DNA of 64,000 nucleotides from Rubrobacter aplysinae (GTDB taxonomy: Bacteria; Actinomycetota; Rubrobacteria; Rubrobacterales; Rubrobacteraceae), in contig NZ_LEKH01000002.1 of NCBI RefSeq assembly GCF_001029505.1, positions 62,001 through 126,000 on the forward strand. The letters run 5' to 3'. The number at the start of each line of letters is the position of its first letter. The stretch's first letter is position 1. The translations under genes were made by a program, and so were the position numbers. Below, piece by piece: positions 43,175-52,524 of this stretch. The notes below the pieces were generated by a model. The model was not told where the DNA came from. It saw only the letters and a program-made list of their open reading frames with translations, and did no database searches.

Positions 43175-44443
43175 CTACTCGGTCCCCGCTCCAGCCGGGA
43201 CACCATTAGAGTGAGCATCGGCGCGGTGCTCGCCCATCAGCTTCAGGAAGCGGCCGAGAACCTCTATGGCCACGCCGACGTCCCTCTTTCTCACGGACTC
43301 CGCGGGGTTGTGGCTTATACCCTCCTTGCACTGGATAAAGAGCATGGTGATCGGCGTGATCGTAGCCATCTGGGCCGCGTCGTGTCCCGCCCCGCTCGGG
43401 AGCGAGCGCACAGCGACTCCCGTCTGCTCGACGGCCTTTCCGAGGAGGTCGGTCAGCTCCGGGTCCGCCGGAACCGCCGGGGTCTCCTGGCGCACCTGCC
43501 AGCCGAAGTCGCAGCCCCGTGAGCGGGCTATCTCCCCGGCCCGGTGCTCGAAGTGATCCCGCAGGCTCTCGCGCACGGCGTCGTCGGCATGGCGCAGGTC
43601 CACCGAAAGCTCCGCCTCGCCCGGTATGACGTTCACCGCTCCGGGCAGAGCCGAGATCTCACCGACCGTGGCGACGGCTCCGGGCTGCACCTTGCAGGCG
43701 GTCTCGACCTCCAGCACGAACTCTGCCGCCGCGCACAGGGCGTCCCGGCGCGTCGACATCGGGACCGTTCCGGCGTGACCGGCCTCCCCGGCGAAGCTGA
43801 CCCGGATGCGGCTCTGCCCCTGTATCCCGGTGACCACGCCGACCGGCAGATCTTCCTGCTCCAGCACCGGCCCCTGCTCTATGTGGAGCTCGCAGTAGCC
43901 GAGCAGGTCCTCGGTGCTCCGGCCATCCTTGTCCAGCGACTCCGGCTCGCCGCCGAAGTCCCGTACGGCGTCCCAGAGATTGGTGCCGGCGTGATCCTCC
44001 AGCTTCAGCCGCTGACGGTCGAAGGCTCCGGCGTAGACGGAACTGCCGAGAAACGTGGTCCCGAAGCGCAGCCCTTCCTCGTCGGCGAAGGCCGGTATCT
44101 CTATGGCGAACGGCAGCCGCTCGCCGCGGTTGTGGAGCTGCTGGACGCAGGCTATCGCGGTCAGGACGCCGAGCTGGCCGTCGTACTTGCCGGCGTCGCG
44201 CACGGTGTCGAGGTGGGAGCCGAGCAGCAGGGTCCCCTCTCCCTCGCCCTCGTAGCGACCGACGAGGTTGCGGATGGCGTCCTGGCGGACGCTCATCCCG
44301 GCGTCCTCCATCCAGCCGGAGACGATCTTGTTCACCTCCCGCATGGACTGCGAGCCGAACGGCCGGGTCAGGGCGTCGTCTTCCTCGCTGATGTTCGCGA
44401 GCAGGTCGCAACGCTCCATGACGGTGGTTGCCGTGTCTTTCAT
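43175..44443 (-). CDS. allC: Allantoate amidohydrolase
   Basis: A 422-residue M20-type Zn/Mn amidohydrolase. Metal-binding segments are G-S-H-L-D-T-V-R-D-A-G-K-Y-D-G-Q-L-G (76-93), D-E-E-G-L-R-F near 121 and G-A-G-H-D-A-A-Q-M near 371; the dimer-lid motif G-Q-S-R-I-R-V-S-F-A-G-E-A-G-H-A-G-T is in the middle. The family includes allantoate amidohydrolases and N-carbamoyl-amino acid hydrolases; the neighbour allB points to allantoate, giving ureidoglycine or ureidoglycolate plus ammonia and CO2. Confidence 0.9.
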   Translation of the reverse strand: MKDTATTVMERCDLLANISEEDDALTRPFGSQSMREVNKIVSGWMEDAGMSVRQDAIRNLVGRYEGEGEGTLLLGSHLDTVRDAGKYDGQLGVLTAIACVQQLHNRGERLPFAIEIPAFADEEGLRFGTTFLGSSVYAGAFDRQRLKLEDHAGTNLWDAVRDFGGEPESLDKDGRSTEDLLGYCELHIEQGPVLEQEDLPVGVVTGIQGQSRIRVSFAGEAGHAGTVPMSTRRDALCAAAEFVLEVETACKVQPGAVATVGEISALPGAVNVIPGEAELSVDLRHADDAVRESLRDHFEHRAGEIARSRGCDFGWQVRQETPAVPADPELTDLLGKAVEQTGVAVRSLPSGAGHDAAQMATITPITMLFIQCKEGISHNPAESVRKRDVGVAIEVLGRFLKLMGEHRADAHSNGVPAGAGTE

Positions 44444-44526
44444 ACTTTTACACCCTCCCCGTTCTTGAGGACATAGCGGCCAGGGTCACGCGCTCTAACG
44501 TACAGGGTAGAGGCTCCCCGGTGTGG

Positions 44527-45942
44527 TTAGCCCGTGAGTCGTATGGCCTGAGCCAGGACGACCAGCACGATAGAGACACCTATCCAAATCAGCATTAGCG
44601 GCCAGAAGAACCGGACCCATTTCTCCCAGGAGACACCGGCTATCACCAGAGCGGCCATAAAGTATCCAGAGGTCGGGTAGATGATGTTCGACAGCCCATC
44701 TCCCAGTTGGTAGGCTAGGATGGCCGATTGCCGGGTGACACCGATAATGTCGGATAGAGGCGCCATGATCGGCATTATAACGACGGCCTGACCGCTTCCA
44801 GAAGGGACGATCAGGTTGAAGGCGAGCTGGGCGAAGTACATGCCGACGATACCTAGTATCCCCGGGAGCAGGCCGACGGCAGCCCCGAGGCCGTTAACGA
44901 CAGTGTCCAAGATCTGCCCTTCCTCCATCACCACGGCGACTGACCTCGCCACGCCCACGATGATCGCCCCCATGAGCACGTCCCGGAACCCCTGGTTAAA
45001 CCCGTCGCAGATTTGTGTAAGAGTTAGCCCGGCGATCAGGCCGACCACGGCTCCCATTATGATGAATAGGCCGGACATCTCCAGAAAGAACCAGCCGAGG
45101 CCGAGAACACCATATACCAGTACTACGAAGAACGCGAGCGTGGCTAGCGCGGCGAGCTTTTGCCGGGTGGTCGCCCGGCTTTCTCCGACCTGATCCAACC
45201 CCCGATAGAGCTCTCTTTTCTCCCGGTCCTCTTCGTACACGAGGCTGTTTTCGGGATCTTCTTGGAGCCTTCTCGCGTAGCGCATGATGTACAGAAATCC
45301 AGCAGAGACGATAACCACGAATACGATAGCCCGGAACCACAGCCCGGACCACAGTGGGAGCCCGGAGATTTGCTGCGCCAGTCCCGTGTTGATCGGGTTC
45401 AGCACCCCGGCGGTAAAGCCGGTGGCGGTACCTATAAGGGCTATGGCAGCCGCGGTGATCGAATCGTACCCCAGGGCAATCAGCAGGGGCAGTAGTACCG
45501 GGATGTATACGAGGCTCAACTCCGGCGTGCCTATGAGGGTCGCTATTACCGCGAACACGGTTACCAGGACCGGGATCAGGATGATGCTCCTGTCGGCGAA
45601 TACCCGGGTCAGCTTCTCGACGCCGAGCTCTATTATCCCCGTCCTCCTGAGCACCATAAACATGCCGCCGATGATGAAGGTGAAGAAAACGACCTCGGCA
45701 GCGTCTATTAAGCCTTCAGGGATGGCAAGTATGTAATCCTGGATGCCAGTAGGGTTCTGTTCGACTCGTTGGTAGGACTCCGGGTCGACGGTTTCCCGGC
45801 CTTCTGGGCCAGGGACCCTGTCGTAGGTACCGGCGGGCACGAAGTAGGTGGCTATGGCAGCCACCGTCATCAGGAGGAATAAGATGACGTAGATGTGCGG
45901 CAGTTGCCAGTTTCTTCTTTCTGCGCGTCTTTCCTCTGTCAT
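44527..45942 (-). CDS. yfcC: YfcC-family membrane transporter
   Basis: A 471-residue protein with about 12 membrane segments. It begins with a short basic tail and P-H-I-Y-V-I-L-F, has the F-V-P-A-G-T-Y-D-R loop typical of YfcC, and has paired re-entrant-like loops with P-S-G-S-G-Q-A and Y-P-T-S-G-Y. The family (related to C4-dicarboxylate and arginine/ornithine carriers) is poorly characterised. Its position between the uricase genes and allC suggests transport of a ureide such as allantoin or allantoate; this is an inference. Confidence 0.88.
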   Translation of the reverse strand: MTEERRAERRNWQLPHIYVILFLLMTVAAIATYFVPAGTYDRVPGPEGRETVDPESYQRVEQNPTGIQDYILAIPEGLIDAAEVVFFTFIIGGMFMVLRRTGIIELGVEKLTRVFADRSIILIPVLVTVFAVIATLIGTPELSLVYIPVLLPLLIALGYDSITAAAIALIGTATGFTAGVLNPINTGLAQQISGLPLWSGLWFRAIVFVVIVSAGFLYIMRYARRLQEDPENSLVYEEDREKRELYRGLDQVGESRATTRQKLAALATLAFFVVLVYGVLGLGWFFLEMSGLFIIMGAVVGLIAGLTLTQICDGFNQGFRDVLMGAIIVGVARSVAVVMEEGQILDTVVNGLGAAVGLLPGILGIVGMYFAQLAFNLIVPSGSGQAVVIMPIMAPLSDIIGVTRQSAILAYQLGDGLSNIIYPTSGYFMAALVIAGVSWEKWVRFFWPLMLIWIGVSIVLVVLAQAIRLTG

Positions 45943-46056
45943 ACTCGTTTAATCCTCCCAGTAGGTTTACGCAGTTGATTTACTGCACATACACTTCTGT
46001 CCCTACTGTGCTAGCTCTCTCGGTAGATGTTGCGCTGGCATTGTCGGTAAATTCGT

Positions 46057-46515
46057 CTAATAAGGACTGCTCACATTCACCAGGATCTCGTCCGCGTGCG
46101 TCTCGGGCGAGACCTCCGGGTAGACTTTCTCCACCTTCGCTCCGCCGAGCAGGAAGGTTACGCGTCGGGCGACGCCACCCTCCTTGAGCACGCCGAGCTC
46201 CACCGCGGCCTCGCCGTTCTCGTCGGTCAGGAGCGGGAAGTTCAGGCCGTGCTTGTCGCGGAACTCCCGGTGCGACTCTGGCGAGTCCGTGGAGACGCCG
46301 TAGACCTGTATCCCCCGCCCCCGGTAATCCTCCATCCGGTCCCGGAAGGCGCAGGCCTCCTTGGTGCAGCCGGGCGAGTCGTCCTTGGGATAGAAGTAGA
46401 GGACGGTCGTCCCGGCTAGATCGGTGATGGCGAGCTCGCCGTCGTCCTCGGTGGTGAACCGGAGATCGGGTAGCTTCTGTCCCTCTTTTGGCAGGTTCTG
46501 TGGTAGCTCGGGCAT
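46057..46515 (-). CDS. bcp: Bcp-type peroxiredoxin
   Basis: A 152-residue thiol peroxidase. The peroxidatic Cys sits in Y-P-K-D-D-S-P-G-C-T-K-E-A-C-A-F with the resolving Cys five residues later, the classic BCP arrangement. The P-S/T-x-x-C surroundings and the late R-V-T-F-L strand also fit. The start at 46515 gives M-P-E-L-P-Q-N and follows GGGGGAG. It begins 4 bp after the HIU hydrolase stop, so it is part of the uricase operon, where it would remove the hydrogen peroxide made by urate oxidase. Confidence 0.93.
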   Translation of the reverse strand: MPELPQNLPKEGQKLPDLRFTTEDDGELAITDLAGTTVLYFYPKDDSPGCTKEACAFRDRMEDYRGRGIQVYGVSTDSPESHREFRDKHGLNFPLLTDENGEAAVELGVLKEGGVARRVTFLLGGAKVEKVYPEVSPETHADEILVNVSSPY

Positions 46516-46519
46516 GGGA

Positions 46520-46894
46520 TCAGCTCCCCCTGTAGGTACTGTAGGAGTATGGCGAGGCGAGGAGTGGCACGTGGTAGTGAGCCTCCGCGTCGGCGATGCC
46601 GAATCGTACCGGTACCCGGTCCAGGAAGGGGGGCTCGGGGAGGTCGGGGGTCCCAGATGAGCCCGAAATCCCCGCGAAGTACCCGCCGACGGAGAACACG
46701 ATCTCGTACACGCCGGTCTCGAACTCGGTCTGGGAGAGGAGAGGCTCGTCCGTGCGGCCGTCGCCGTTGGTGCGAACCGTCTTGATAACGCTCCGCTCTC
46801 CACTCTCCGTCAGCCTGGCGAGCTCTATCTCCAGGGCGGCGGCGGGGAGACCGTTCGCCGTGTCGAGGACGTGGGTGGTCAGAAATCCGCTCAA
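46520..46894 (-). CDS. pucM: 5-hydroxyisourate hydrolase
   Basis: A 124-residue transthyretin-like enzyme that hydrolyses 5-hydroxyisourate to OHCU. It has the N-terminal [13 protein letters not shown] with the active-site His, a central [11 protein letters not shown], and the C-terminal Y-H-V-P-L-L...Y-S-T-Y-R-G-S signature. The TTG start overlaps the urate oxidase stop (TTGA, 46891-46894), which indicates coupled translation. The protein is slightly long owing to an insertion (S-G-S-S-G-T-P-D) before the last strands. Confidence 0.92.
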   Translation of the reverse strand: MSGFLTTHVLDTANGLPAAALEIELARLTESGERSVIKTVRTNGDGRTDEPLLSQTEFETGVYEIVFSVGGYFAGISGSSGTPDLPEPPFLDRVPVRFGIADAEAHYHVPLLASPYSYSTYRGS

Positions 46895-47757
46895 GACTCC
46901 CGCTCCACCCAGCCTTCTATGAGGCCGTAGGGCTCGGCGTCGGCGTGGAAGACCTCCTTGTCGTTCTCGATCCCGAACCTTTCCAGGTTGTAGAGGAGAT
47001 GGTGGCGGTTCGGGAACGAGAAGTGGATGCGCTGTATCTCCGGAAACCTCTCCAGCACGGCCTTGCCCATCAGGTAGAGCGTGCCCTGCATCGAGGGGCT
47101 GTAGTGGTCGGTGAAGGTCGAGAGGATCTGCTCCTTGACCCCGCTCCAGGTATCCCCGAAGCTCGCGCTGGTGGTGTTGTACTCCCACTCTGCGGTTACG
47201 ACGGTCGAGAGGATGCGGTCGTCGGTCTCGGGGAGCGTGGTGAACTGCTCGTGCAGGTAGCCTTCCCAGCCGGACTGCGTGGTCTTTAAGACCACCACGT
47301 CGTCTATTCCGGCCTTGACGCGGCGTGCGCCGCTCTCGTCGCCCTCGACGGTCGCGGTGCGGACCCCGGCGGCCCGGACGAAGGAGTGATCGTGCTCCCG
47401 GCCGTCCACCTTGATGCGCTCCCATAGGTGCTCGGTGAAGTCTATCCGGACCCCGGTCACCTTCGGACCGGCTTCGAGGAAATGGTCTATTAGCGCGAGT
47501 CCGAACTCCTCGATCTCACCCTTGAACCTGTCTTTGGAGAGGGCGTACACGGTGTTTCGCATCGTGTCGGTCGAGAGGAGGTCGGTGTTGTTGCCTTCGA
47601 CGTGGGCGGCGTCGAAATCGCCCGAGAGCGCGACGTCTACCCGGACCTCGGACATCTCGTGCCGCTCGTTATCTCGGTTGACCTTCACGAGCCGCACGTC
47701 GGACTTGCCGTAGTTGTTCTGCCCGAGGACTATCCTCGTGCCGGTTGCCTGAGTCAT
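46891..47757 (-). CDS. pucL: Urate oxidase
   Basis: A 288-residue cofactor-free uricase that oxidises urate to 5-hydroxyisourate and hydrogen peroxide. It has the duplicated T-fold: [14 protein letters not shown] near the start with the catalytic Lys, [11 protein letters not shown] near 62 with the catalytic Thr, and F-P-N-R-H-H-L-L near 248 with the active-site Asn/His region. Its ATG overlaps the uraD stop by 4 bp and its stop overlaps the HIU hydrolase start. Confidence 0.95.
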   Translation of the reverse strand: MTQATGTRIVLGQNNYGKSDVRLVKVNRDNERHEMSEVRVDVALSGDFDAAHVEGNNTDLLSTDTMRNTVYALSKDRFKGEIEEFGLALIDHFLEAGPKVTGVRIDFTEHLWERIKVDGREHDHSFVRAAGVRTATVEGDESGARRVKAGIDDVVVLKTTQSGWEGYLHEQFTTLPETDDRILSTVVTAEWEYNTTSASFGDTWSGVKEQILSTFTDHYSPSMQGTLYLMGKAVLERFPEIQRIHFSFPNRHHLLYNLERFGIENDKEVFHADAEPYGLIEGWVERES

Positions 47758-48311
47758 TGCTCTTCTCCCTTCTCTGGCTCTTCCGCCTTAACCATCGAGT
47801 CCTCTACCGCGTTATCCAGCCTGAACCGGGTTATCTTGGCTATCTCTCGCAGCGCACTCTCCACCTCTTCTTCTTTAGTGTTATCCAGCCGCGACCGGGC
47901 GCTTTCGAGGATCGAATCTTTCGTGTGCGCCCTGACGAAGACGACCATCGGGAGCCCGAACTTCTCCCGGTATGCGTCGTTCATTTGCTTGAACGTCGCG
48001 TACTCCTCAGGCGTTAGCCGGTCCAGGCCGGCCGAGGACTGCTCGCTGGCGGACTCGGGCGTAAGCCCCCCGGCCATCGCGGCCTTCCCGGCGAGATCCG
48101 GATGGGCTTTTATTAGCTCGACCCGGCTCTCCTGCGGAGCACTCTGGACGGCGCTCTCGAATGCCTCGTGCATCCCGTCCGCGCTACCGAAGGGCCGCTC
48201 CTCTGCGGCGGCCTCGGCGACCCAGGGCGAGTGCTCGTACAGAGAGCCGAACCTCGCCACGAACTCCTCCCGGCCCATCCCGTTTACCTCGTCTAGCGTA
48301 ATCTTCGCCAT
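47754..48311 (-). CDS. uraD: OHCU decarboxylase
   Basis: A 185-residue helical enzyme that converts OHCU to S-allantoin. The active-site motif A-H70-P-D-L-A-G and the S-x-S-E90-Q91 pair are intact, as is F-G-L-P-M-V-V-F-V-R near 135. It lies 56 bp after the permease fusion gene and overlaps urate oxidase by 4 bp. The fused domain at the end of the permease is a second, diverged copy of the same fold. Confidence 0.95.
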   Translation of the reverse strand: MAKITLDEVNGMGREEFVARFGSLYEHSPWVAEAAAEERPFGSADGMHEAFESAVQSAPQESRVELIKAHPDLAGKAAMAGGLTPESASEQSSAGLDRLTPEEYATFKQMNDAYREKFGLPMVVFVRAHTKDSILESARSRLDNTKEEEVESALREIAKITRFRLDNAVEDSMVKAEEPEKGEEQ

Positions 48312-48367
48312 CCTGCTCCCGTCCGACTTCCGACTTCTTTTTAGCTTCTAGGCCCCTCCTGGTCTCG

Positions 48368-50266
48368 CTAGCTCCGCGATCCGATCCGGAGGTCGGTGAT
48401 CATATCCTGCAGCCGGTAGGCTGCTATCTCCATCACCTCGACTATGGAGATCGTGATCTCCTGCCCCCTGCTGTGCTTGAGCCTGGACTTTGCGTCGTCG
48501 AGCAGGGTCTCCTTGGTGTGGTCCCGGATGGCTACCACGAGCGGGAAGCCGAACTTCTCCTCGTATGCCGCGTTCGCCTTCCGGAACTCCTCTTCCTCCT
48601 CCTCGGTCATGGAGGTCAGGCCGACCCAGCGGCGTTCCTGGACCGAGAGGCTCGACAGCCCGCCTTCATCGCCACCGAGCGGCGTGTAGGAGCGCAGCAG
48701 CTCGACCTGATCCTCTTCCGAGGCCCCGTACACGGATATCTGGAAGGCGTGGCGCAGGTCGTGGATGTTTGAGAAGGGATGATCCTCGTCGTAGGCTCCT
48801 TCGGGGACCCAGCGCACGCCCTGGAATAGCGGGGCGAACCTGTCGGCGAACTGCTCCCGGTCGAGCCCGTTGGCGTCCATCACCGTCAGACTCTCCTCAA
48901 AGTCCGCGAAGTTCTCGCCGTAATCTCCCATGTCCTGGCTCTGCCGGCCCAGGAGGTTGAACACCACGTTTAGCAGTATGGCGGCGAGGCTCGCAGCGAT
49001 GATGCCGCTGTCGAGGAACACCCTGGCCCGCTCGGGGAAGCCGCTGTAGAACTCCGGAGAGACGGCGGGTATGAGCCCGAAGGCGATGCTAACGGCGACG
49101 ATGATCAGGTTCCGGGTCTCGGCGAGATCCACCCTGCCGAGCGTCTGGATACCGGCCGCCGCGACGGTCCCGAACAGCACGATGCCGGCGCCGCCGAGCA
49201 CGGGCAGCGGGATGGAGGCCACGATGGCGCCCAGCTTGGGCAGGAGCCCGAGCAGTATGAGAATACCGCCACCCGCGGCGACCACGAACCGGCTCTTGAC
49301 GCCGGTGAACCTTACAAGACCGACGTTCTGCGCGAAAGCACTGAAGGGGAAGACGCCGAACACCCCGGCGACGGCCGACGAGATCCCGTCCGCCCTCAGC
49401 CCGCGCGCCACGTCCTCGGGCTCGGTCTCCCGTTCCGTGATCTCACCGATTGCCAGGATGTCCGCGGTTGTCTCGACCATTACGGTCACCATAACCAGCG
49501 TCATCGTAATTATAGGCACCAGCCGGAACTCCGGGAACCCGAAGTTGAAGGGGATGGGTATCCCGACCCACGCCGAGTCGGCCACACCGCCGAAGCTTGC
49601 CACCCCGAGCACGGCGGTGACTACCAACCCGGCAACGAGCCCGATCAGGATCGCTATCCGGCCCAGGTAGCCGCTTGAGAGACGGGTGATGGCGAGTATC
49701 AGGATCAGCACCCCGAACGCGATCGCGACGTTCGAGAGGCTGCCGAAGCTATCCGCCTCGGGGTCTCCGCCGCCGGCCCAGTTTATGGCCACGGGCAGCA
49801 GCGAGGCCCCGATAATCGTTATAACGGCGCCGTTCACCACCGGCGGGAAGAGCCTGCGGAGCTGACTGAAGAACGGAGCGGCCAGAACGGTCAAGAGCCC
49901 GGCCACGATGATCGAGCCGAACACCGCCTGCAGCCCGTACGTTTGACCAATGAGGATCATTGGCGTCACGGAGGCGAAGGTCGTCCCCTGCACTATCGGG
50001 AGCCTGACCCCGAACTTCCAGAAGCCGATGGCCTGGATGAAGGTCGCGACCCCGCACATGAAGAAGCTTATGTTGATGATGTAGACGAGCGACTCCTGCG
50101 GAAGATCCAGAGCCGTCGCCACGATGAGCGGCACCGCGACGATCCCCGCGTACATCGCCAGCACGTGCTGCAGCCCGTAGGCCGCCATCTTCCCCGCGGG
50201 CAACACCTCGTCTACGGGATGCGTCCTCTGGTCGTTGCGTGTCTCCTCGTTTACCGACTCCGCCAT
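48368..50266 (-). CDS. NCS2 purine permease fused to an OHCU-decarboxylase-like domain
   Basis: A 632-residue fusion. Residues 1-440 are a complete NCS2 nucleobase transporter with about 14 helices, including Q-G-T-T-F-A (94-99), V-E265-T-T-A-D and the signature Q-N-V-G-L-V-R-F-T (313-321), and would import urate or xanthine. After a short linker, residues 460-625 align with the UraD encoded next door (F-G-F-P-L-V-V-A-I-R, H-T-K-E-T-L-L, A-Y-R-L-Q). The catalytic A-H-P-D-L is replaced by S-Y-T-P-L (526-530) and E-Q by E-R, so the domain is probably not catalytic as it stands. It is first in the uraD-pucL-pucM-bcp set. Confidence 0.9.
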   Translation of the reverse strand: MAESVNEETRNDQRTHPVDEVLPAGKMAAYGLQHVLAMYAGIVAVPLIVATALDLPQESLVYIINISFFMCGVATFIQAIGFWKFGVRLPIVQGTTFASVTPMILIGQTYGLQAVFGSIIVAGLLTVLAAPFFSQLRRLFPPVVNGAVITIIGASLLPVAINWAGGGDPEADSFGSLSNVAIAFGVLILILAITRLSSGYLGRIAILIGLVAGLVVTAVLGVASFGGVADSAWVGIPIPFNFGFPEFRLVPIITMTLVMVTVMVETTADILAIGEITERETEPEDVARGLRADGISSAVAGVFGVFPFSAFAQNVGLVRFTGVKSRFVVAAGGGILILLGLLPKLGAIVASIPLPVLGGAGIVLFGTVAAAGIQTLGRVDLAETRNLIIVAVSIAFGLIPAVSPEFYSGFPERARVFLDSGIIAASLAAILLNVVFNLLGRQSQDMGDYGENFADFEESLTVMDANGLDREQFADRFAPLFQGVRWVPEGAYDEDHPFSNIHDLRHAFQISVYGASEEDQVELLRSYTPLGGDEGGLSSLSVQERRWVGLTSMTEEEEEEFRKANAAYEEKFGFPLVVAIRDHTKETLLDDAKSRLKHSRGQEITISIVEVMEIAAYRLQDMITDLRIGSRS

Positions 50267-50949
50267 CTCACTCCTTTCCCCTTAACCCTCGTGCGGCCCT
50301 TCACCCGACTCTCCCGGACATAGGCCACGTAATCGCCGGAGCTCCCCCAAAACCGCTCCACCTTAGCGCCTCGGGCCACCCATATTCCACCTATATTTCA
50401 CGAAGCGACATCAACGTACTACAATGCAGAAGACAATGTCAACAGGCCGCCAGGAGAAAAGTTCGGCGGGTTTGCGGGGTTGGGGTATGGGCAGCAGCCA
50501 CGTAGGAGCCTCGCCAAGGGCCATATAAGTCTAACCCTGGGGGCTCACACTCGTCTATTTTGGCGGGGCCGCGCAGCGAGTGCGGCTTACCTTCCGCCAC
50601 CGTGCCGTACAGCGTGAAGCGATAGCAGAGCGGACAAGCACGAGTGCGTGTTTTCGGTGAGTGGCGACCCCTCTGCTCCGTCCAAGGTGCTGGATTCAGT
50701 CCAAACCATACTTCCCTACACTTCTACGCGCTTCACGGGCAACTCTTCGCTGATCAGTAGGGAAAGCGGGGAAGGGAGCCCGGCGAACCTTTGGGATGAT
50801 AGGTGGGGAAAGGGAAAGGAGAAGTCGCCGGGCTATGAGTAGAAGATAACCCATCTCTCTGCATCGTTAAAGCGGCTCCGGCGGAGTTTTGTTAACCGGA
50901 CCACTTTCTGCTCAGCAAGTGTCCCGCAGCTTTCCTTCTCCGAGCCGGG
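50267..50949. other. Gap between the permease fusion and the IS3 remnant
   Basis: No gene is convincing here. Several short frames open on both strands but show no recognisable protein. A short minus-strand stretch near 50560-50640 has a C-P-L-C pair and may be decayed coding sequence. Promoters for the permease operon should lie near 50290-50440. Confidence 0.5.
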
Positions 50950-50950
50950 A

Positions 50951-51240
50951 TTAGGGGTGAAGCCCGTTTCCCTGGCTCATCTCCTTGAACGTGCCTACAT
51001 CTAGTGGTTCAAACGCCTGCTCGGCGGGCATCTTCTTCGGGCGGGCGTTGCCCTTTTCGTGCTCTCTGATTCTCTTTGCTTCCTCGGGGCTCATGCCACC
51101 GTACTGCCTTTTCCAGCAGTGGAAAGCGGTCTCGAAGACGCCGAGCTGGCGGGTCACCTCCGGGACGGTCGATCCGGAGGTCAACTTGCCTTCCGCTTCC
51201 CGTAAATGTCGGATGATCTTACGCGGGCTGTGGTCCTTTC
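50951..51240 (-). pseudogene. IS3-family transposase OrfA remnant
   Basis: The frame gives S-P-R-K-I-I-R-H-L-R-E-A-E-G, then V-P-E-V-T-R-Q-L-G-V (helix-turn-helix), W-K-R-Q-Y-G-G-M and a leucine-zipper-like A-K-R-I-R-E-H-E-K-G-N-A-R. This is the OrfA pattern of IS3/IS911 elements. The expected ATG is missing because the upstream frame runs into a stop, several conserved positions are altered, and no orfB or terminal inverted repeats were found. It is a dead fragment marking an insertion-prone spot. Confidence 0.75.
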
Positions 51241-51470
51241 CCGTATGGAGCCCTTTCGCTTATTGTGGGCGTCTGGACTCCCATGCTATCTAGACTACCC
51301 GTAAAGGGTTGGGGAACCTCCGCCGGCGGGGGCGTACCAGGGTGACAGGGCGCTTGCCTTATTCTGGCCGGGTCATCTGCTACGTTGGTATCGTTGCGGT
51401 GGGCGAGCCATCCTGTACGCGGTGGCGTCTACTGCCCAGGTAGTGGTGCATCGAATGTAGAGGAGATCCG

Positions 51471-52487
51471 GTGAGCATCGAGGAGTTTGAGCGTTACCCG
51501 CTTCTGTTTGGACCGTCGCCCGTACACCCTCTGGAGCGGCTAACCGGCCACCTTGGAGGTGCCCGGCTCTGGGCGAAGCGCGAGGACTGCAACTCGGGGC
51601 TGGCTTACGGCGGCAACAAGACGCGCAAGCTCGAGTATCTGGCCGCCGACGCACTCTCCAGCGGCTGTGACACGCTCGTCTCCATCGGCGGTGTGCAGTC
51701 CAACCACACCCGCCAGGTGGCCGCAGTGGCGGCGCGATTGGGGCTGCACTGCGTGCTGGTGCAGGAGAGCTGGGTAGAGTGGCCCGACGCCGTCTACGAC
51801 AAGGTTGGCAACATCCTGCTCAGCCGGATGGTCGGCGCCGACGTGCGGCTGATCAAGGCGGAGTTCGGCATCGGGTTCAAGGAGAGCTGGGAGGCGGCCC
51901 TGGCAGAGGTCGAGGCCTCGGGCGGAAAGCCCTACCCAATACCGGCGGGGGCCTCGGATCACGAGCTCGGCGGGCTGGGGTTCGCCAACTGGGCCTACGA
52001 ACTCGAAGCTCAGGAGGAGCTGGGCGTCTTCTTCGACACCATAATCGTGTGCTCGGTGACCGGCAGCACGCAGGCGGGCATGGTCGCCGGGTTCGCCGCT
52101 CTACGAGAGGCGGGAGGCCGCAGCCGCCGGGTGATAGGCATCGACGGCTCTGCAAAGCCCCTGCAGACAAAGGAGCAGATAACCCGCATCGCCGCGAATA
52201 CCGCCCGAAAGATCGGGGTCGAGCACGAGCCCGGGACGGACGAGGTCATCCTCGACGACAGGTACCATGCGGGCACCTACGGCATACCAGACGAGACGAC
52301 GGTGGAGGCGATGCGCCTCGCGGCCCGCACGGAGGGCATGATCACGGACCCCGTATACGAAGGGAAGTCCATGGCGGCAATGATCGACCTGGTCAGCCGC
52401 GGCGAGATATCCTCCGACTCCAACGTTCTGTACGCCCATCTTGGAGGACAACCGGCTCTGAACGGCTATAGTACGCTGTTCTCCTGA
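51471..52487 (+). CDS. acdS: 1-aminocyclopropane-1-carboxylate deaminase
   Basis: A 338-residue PLP enzyme of the tryptophan-synthase beta fold, exactly the length of classical AcdS. It has [18 protein letters not shown] with the PLP Lys near 51, [14 protein letters not shown] near 76, and G-S-T-Q-A-G-M near 199. Residues that separate ACC deaminase from D-cysteine desulfhydrase are present: Y-E in D-P-V-Y-E-G-K-S-M (about 296) and the Leu in Y-A-H-L-G-G (about 323). The product is 2-oxobutyrate plus ammonia. GTG start after GAGGAGATCC. It lies beside an IS remnant and a truncated gene. Confidence 0.9.
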   Translation: MSIEEFERYPLLFGPSPVHPLERLTGHLGGARLWAKREDCNSGLAYGGNKTRKLEYLAADALSSGCDTLVSIGGVQSNHTRQVAAVAARLGLHCVLVQESWVEWPDAVYDKVGNILLSRMVGADVRLIKAEFGIGFKESWEAALAEVEASGGKPYPIPAGASDHELGGLGFANWAYELEAQEELGVFFDTIIVCSVTGSTQAGMVAGFAALREAGGRSRRVIGIDGSAKPLQTKEQITRIAANTARKIGVEHEPGTDEVILDDRYHAGTYGIPDETTVEAMRLAARTEGMITDPVYEGKSMAAMIDLVSRGEISSDSNVLYAHLGGQPALNGYSTLFS

Positions 52488-52524
52488 GGCGGGGACAGCC
52501 TCGACAAGGCAGTTTGGGCGGCAC

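Noticed and set aside
46520-47425. A 301-residue protein containing HIU hydrolase as its C-terminus
   Set aside because: The first 177 codons are the shadow of urate oxidase; the HIU hydrolase motif begins right after TTG 46894.
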